A stretch of 64,000 nt of DNA. Source: Gammaproteobacteria bacterium. GTDB taxonomy: Bacteria > Pseudomonadota > Gammaproteobacteria > Enterobacterales > Kangiellaceae. The translations under genes and the position numbers were made by a program. Below, in pieces: positions 60,475 to 64,000 of this stretch (the stretch's first letter is position 1; every line of letters starts with the position of its first letter). The notes beneath the pieces are model-generated. The model saw nothing but the letters and a program-made list of their open reading frames with translations, was not told where the DNA came from and did no database searches. The stretch lies in NCBI GenBank assembly GCA_013373375.1, contig JABXHY010000021.1:38455-102454 (forward strand), given 5' to 3'.

Positions 60475-61011
60475 ATGGCTGAATTTACCACAGTAGCAAG
60501 ACCTTATGCCAAAGCGGCATTTGAGCATGCTATGGCGGAAAACGCACTTTCCAATTGGTCAGACATGATTGGTTTTGCGGCAGCAGTTGTGGCAGATGGT
60601 CAAATACAGGCGCTATTGACTAGCCCTCATTTGACAGAAGAGCAACAGCGAGACGTCATGTTGAAGGTTTGCGAAGGTAAACTGGATGCTCAAGGACAAA
60701 ACTTTGTGAAGCTTTTGTCTGCAAATAACCGCTTATTGGCGTTGCCACAAATCGCTGAATTATTTGAGTATTTAAAGCAAGAGTTTGAAAAGACGATTGA
60801 TGCTCACGTAACATCAGCGGCTGAATTGACAGCTGAGCAACAAGATAAGTTAACTAAAAAGCTGGCTTCGAAATTAGGGCGACAGGTCAATATCAATGTA
60901 ACTATTGATAAAGATATGCTGGGCGGCCTGGTAATTGAAGCTGAAGATATGGTCATTGATGGTTCGGTACGCGGTCAGCTAGCGAAACTATCAGAGACGC
61001 TGAAAGTATAA
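60475..61011 (+). CDS. atpH: ATP synthase F1 subunit delta
   Basis: 178 residues. N-terminal six-helix domain starting [16 protein letters not shown], and the conserved C-terminal block [20 protein letters not shown]. Links stalk subunit b to the F1 head. ATG 60475 is 13 bp after atpF. Confidence 0.96.
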   Translation: MAEFTTVARPYAKAAFEHAMAENALSNWSDMIGFAAAVVADGQIQALLTSPHLTEEQQRDVMLKVCEGKLDAQGQNFVKLLSANNRLLALPQIAELFEYLKQEFEKTIDAHVTSAAELTAEQQDKLTKKLASKLGRQVNINVTIDKDMLGGLVIEAEDMVIDGSVRGQLAKLSETLKV

Positions 61012-61025
61012 AAGGAATCCAGAGC

Positions 61026-62573
61026 ATGAGTATGCAACTGAATCCATCTGAAATTAGTGAGTTAATCAAACAACGAATTAATGATTTCGAAGTTGTTTCT
61101 GAAGCTCGCAATGAAGGCACTATCGTCAGCGTTTCTGACGGTATCTTAAAAATTCACGGCTTAGCCGACGCTATGCAAGGTGAGATGATTGAATTACCTG
61201 GTGGTAAATTTGGTCTTGCTTTGAACTTAGAGCGCGACTCAGTCGGTGCTGTTGTATTAGGCGACTATTCTTCAATTTCGGAAGGTCAAAAAGCAAAATG
61301 TACCGGTCGTATCCTAGAAGTACCAACTGGCGAGTGCATGTTAGGTCGCGTAGTTGATGCATTAGGTAACCCAATCGACGGAAAAGGTGCAATCGAAGGC
61401 GCAACCTATTCTCCTGTTGAGAAAGTAGCACCTGGTGTAATTTCACGTAAATCAGTTGACCAACCTGTTCAAACGGGTATCAAGTCAATTGACTCCATGA
61501 TACCTGTTGGTCGTGGACAGCGTGAGTTAATCATTGGTGACCGTCAAACGGGTAAGACTGCTATCGCTATCGATGCAATCATCAACCAAAAAGGTACAGG
61601 TGTTAAATGTATCTATGTTGCGGTTGGTCAAAAAGCTTCTACTATCGCAAACATTGTGCGCAAGCTTGAAGAGCACGGCGCAATGGATCATACCGTTGTA
61701 GTTGCGGCAAGTGCATCTGACTCAGCAGCGCTTCAATACATCGCACCTTTCGCTGGATGCTCCATGGGTGAGTACTTCCGCGATACTGGTGAAGATGCTT
61801 TGATCGTATATGATGACTTAACAAAGCAAGCTTGGGCTTATCGTCAAATTTCATTGTTGCTACGTCGTCCTCCAGGTCGTGAAGCGTACCCTGGTGACGT
61901 TTTCTACTTACATTCACGTTTACTTGAACGTGCTGCTCGTATCAATGCTGAGCATGTTGAGAAAATTACAGGTGGAAAAGTTAAAGGAAAAACAGGTTCT
62001 TTAACAGCTTTACCAATCATCGAAACACAAGCTGGTGACGTTTCTGCATTCGTTCCAACAAACGTAATTTCTATCACAGACGGCCAGATTTTCCTTGAAA
62101 CTGATTTGTTTAACTCAGGTATTCGTCCAGCTGTTAATGCTGGTCTATCGGTATCTCGTGTTGGTGGTGCTGCTCAAACTAAAATCATCAAGAAGCTTGG
62201 TGGTGGTATTCGATTAGCGTTAGCACAATATCGTGAACTAGCTGCATTTGCTCAGTTTGCTTCGGATCTAGATGACGCAACGCGAGCTCAATTGGAACAT
62301 GGTCAACGTGTTACTGAGTTAATGAAACAGAAGCAATACTCTCCCCTTTCTGTTGCCGAGATGGGTGTATCTTTGTTTGCTGCTGAAAAAGGTCACTTGA
62401 AAGATATTGAACTTGATAAAATTGGTGACTTTGAGTCTGCATTGGTTGATTACATGAATAATCAACATAAATCGTTGATGGATAAAATCAATGAAACTGC
62501 AGATTATAATGATGAAATAGCTGGTGAATTAGAAGAAGCTGTTTCTAAATTTAAATCAACGCAAACTTGGTAA
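61026..62573 (+). CDS. atpA: ATP synthase F1 subunit alpha
   Basis: 515 residues, two more than E. coli AtpA. Walker [23 protein letters not shown], and [18 protein letters not shown] are diagnostic. Non-catalytic nucleotide-binding subunit. It lies 14 bp after atpH. Confidence 0.98.
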   Translation: MSMQLNPSEISELIKQRINDFEVVSEARNEGTIVSVSDGILKIHGLADAMQGEMIELPGGKFGLALNLERDSVGAVVLGDYSSISEGQKAKCTGRILEVPTGECMLGRVVDALGNPIDGKGAIEGATYSPVEKVAPGVISRKSVDQPVQTGIKSIDSMIPVGRGQRELIIGDRQTGKTAIAIDAIINQKGTGVKCIYVAVGQKASTIANIVRKLEEHGAMDHTVVVAASASDSAALQYIAPFAGCSMGEYFRDTGEDALIVYDDLTKQAWAYRQISLLLRRPPGREAYPGDVFYLHSRLLERAARINAEHVEKITGGKVKGKTGSLTALPIIETQAGDVSAFVPTNVISITDGQIFLETDLFNSGIRPAVNAGLSVSRVGGAAQTKIIKKLGGGIRLALAQYRELAAFAQFASDLDDATRAQLEHGQRVTELMKQKQYSPLSVAEMGVSLFAAEKGHLKDIELDKIGDFESALVDYMNNQHKSLMDKINETADYNDEIAGELEEAVSKFKSTQTW

Positions 62574-62623
62574 TTTAAAGAGCAAAAAACTCTTTATTAA
62601 ATACGAGTAATTAGGAAAAGTTT

Positions 62624-63484
62624 ATGGCTGGCGCTAAAGAGATTAGAACGAAAATTGGGAGTATTAAAAACACCCAAAAGATCACCAGTGCCATGGAAAT
62701 GGTAGCAGCAAGCAAAATGCGCAAAGCGCAAGATCGCATGGCTGCTACTCGTCCATACGCCAAACGCATTCGAAATGTAATCGGGCATATCGCTCGAGGA
62801 AACGTTGAGTATCAACATGCTTTTATGAAAGAACGAGAAGTTAAGCGTGTTGGCTTTATTATCGTTTCAACCGATCGAGGCTTGTGTGGTGGTCTAAACA
62901 TTAATTTGTTTAAGAAAGCACTTGCTGAAATGAAGAAGTGGAATGATCAAGGCGTAGAAATTGATCTGTGTTTAATCGGTTCGAAAGCACAGTCCTTCTT
63001 TAAACGTTTCGGTGGTAACGTAGTTGCTCAAGCGTCACATCTGGGTGATACACCTCAAATCTCAGACCTTATTGGCGCAGTAAAAGTAATGCTCGACGGT
63101 TACAATAAGGGAACAATTGATAGATTGTTTTTAACGGCAAATGATTTTGTTAATACCATGACACAATCACCAACAGTCGATCAGTTACTACCTATTGTTC
63201 CAAGCGAAGATGATGAACTTAAGCATCACTGGGATTACATTTACGAGCCTGATGCGAAAGCGCTCTTAGAAGTGTTATTCACTCGATATATTGAGTCTCA
63301 AGTATATCAAGGTGTAGTAGATAACATTGCGTGTGAGCAAGCAGCCAGGATGGTAGCTATGAAAGCAGCATCTGATAATGCGGGTGATTTGATTAACGAA
63401 TTGCAACTGGTTTACAACAAAGCACGTCAAGCAGCGATTACTCAAGAATTGTCTGAAATCGTTTCTGGCGCGGCGGCTGTTTAG
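62624..63484 (+). CDS. atpG: ATP synthase F1 subunit gamma
   Basis: 286-residue rotor shaft. N-terminal helix [20 protein letters not shown], central RGLCGGLN, and the C-terminal helix ending [22 protein letters not shown] 62624, 50 bp after atpA. Confidence 0.98.
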   Translation: MAGAKEIRTKIGSIKNTQKITSAMEMVAASKMRKAQDRMAATRPYAKRIRNVIGHIARGNVEYQHAFMKEREVKRVGFIIVSTDRGLCGGLNINLFKKALAEMKKWNDQGVEIDLCLIGSKAQSFFKRFGGNVVAQASHLGDTPQISDLIGAVKVMLDGYNKGTIDRLFLTANDFVNTMTQSPTVDQLLPIVPSEDDELKHHWDYIYEPDAKALLEVLFTRYIESQVYQGVVDNIACEQAARMVAMKAASDNAGDLINELQLVYNKARQAAITQELSEIVSGAAAV

Positions 63485-63530
63485 TAAATTGGTACACAAA
63501 GAATTAAATTTTGGTTAAGAGGACTGTGAT

Positions 63531-64000
63531 ATGAGCAGTGGTAACATTGTTGAAATTATCGGTGCGGTAATCGACGTGGAATTTCCACGTGACAATGTAC
63601 CTAAAGTATATGATGCGTTGAATGTGAGCGGCAGTGAGATCGTTCTTGAAGTTCAACAGCAACTCGGTGATGGAGTTGTGCGTTGTATTGCTATGGGTTC
63701 ATCGGACGGCATGAAACGTGGTATGGATGTGAGCAACACTGGAGCGCCAATACAGGTTCCAGTAGGTAAAGAGACACTAGGACGCATCATGGACGTTCTG
63801 GGGAATCCTATCGATGAGAAAGGTGACATTGGCGAGCAAGAGCGCATGTCAATCCATCGTAAAGCTCCTTCATATGAAGAACAAGCTGCTACCAACGAGC
63901 TACTCGAAACGGGTATCAAAGTTATCGATTTGGTATGTCCATTTGCCAAAGGTGGTAAAGTTGGTCTGTTCGGTGGTGCCGGTGTTGGTAAAACCGTTAA
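63531..64000 (+). CDS. atpD: ATP synthase F1 subunit beta (3' truncated by window)
   Basis: Catalytic subunit; the first 156 residues are visible. N terminus [17 protein letters not shown], then [15 protein letters not shown], and the frame reaches the Walker A GGAGVGKT just before the window edge. Begins at ATG 63531 with AGAGGA upstream, 46 bp after atpG. Confidence 0.98.
   Translation, partial: MSSGNIVEIIGAVIDVEFPRDNVPKVYDALNVSGSEIVLEVQQQLGDGVVRCIAMGSSDGMKRGMDVSNTGAPIQVPVGKETLGRIMDVLGNPIDEKGDIGEQERMSIHRKAPSYEEQAATNELLETGIKVIDLVCPFAKGGKVGLFGGAGVGKTV

Noticed and set aside
63586..63591. CACGTG core in atpD as a parS site
   Set aside because: Flanks match neither half of the consensus beyond one or two bases.

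Overview
The window reads as a chromosomal segment around the replication origin of an AT-rich, marine-type gammaproteobacterium. The block gyrB-recF-dnaN-dnaA / oriC / rpmH-rnpA-yidD-yidC-mnmE, followed by mnmG-rsmG-parA-parB and the atp operon, is the classic gammaproteobacterial origin neighbourhood in Pseudomonas-like order. I lean towards a Kangiella/Aliikangiella-type relative because of the secreted peptidases and AT-rich background, but that placement is a guess. No rRNA or tRNA genes, insertion sequences, prophage or CRISPR arrays were recognised.

Layout. (1) 1-8951 is a cobalamin locus. A tightly packed operon (btuC end, cobT, cobS, cobU, cobC, cobQ, cobO, btuF) makes the lower ligand and nucleotide loop and handles corrinoid import. 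A cobalamin riboswitch then controls the outer-membrane receptor gene btuB. (2) 9015-15611 holds a second histidine phosphatase, a PLP-dependent threonine/serine dehydratase-like enzyme, a PH-domain protein, two paralogous DUF3391/HD-GYP proteins that share a His-to-Met change in the HD dyad, a lone RlaP-type nucleotidyltransferase and an NTF2-like secreted protein. (3) 15192-21046 is a compact minus-strand run: AlaX editing protein, TMEM175-like channel, SDR, KefB-like antiporter, PhzF-like, SGNH hydrolase, NTF2-like. (4) 21231-24379 is a GntR(YtrA)-ABC transporter operon that begins with two tiny membrane proteins and has an operator-like inverted repeat over its promoter. (5) 24369-33938 has tag, a VOC protein, glyQS, a diguanylate cyclase, and a PycR-like regulator divergent from a two-subunit pyruvate carboxylase.

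(6) 34024-50278 is the origin region. gyrB, recF, dnaN and dnaA run leftwards and rpmH to mnmE run rightwards from an intergenic oriC with three exact DnaA boxes. Two identical 16-bp parS sites lie inside recF, matching the ParA/ParB genes 12 kb away. A membrane-anchored unknown sits between mnmE and mnmG. (7) 50412-57895 is an insertion of three large secreted peptidases (one HExxH metalloprotease, two tandem S8 subtilases with PPC domains) between parB and the atp operon. (8) 58263 to the window end is the F1Fo ATP synthase operon atpIBEFHAG-D, with a strong sigma70-type promoter; atpD runs off the right edge.

Functionally, most of the window is housekeeping: replication initiation, segregation, tRNA modification, membrane protein insertion and ATP synthesis. 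The accessory content is the B12 uptake/assembly locus, c-di-GMP signalling genes, the ion/metabolite operon, the GntR-ABC operon and the peptidase island. No clearly new multi-gene defence or mobile system was seen. The most promising less-described units are the GntR-ABC operon with its two micro-proteins, the AlaX-to-NTF2 seven-gene operon, and the unknown protein between mnmE and mnmG.
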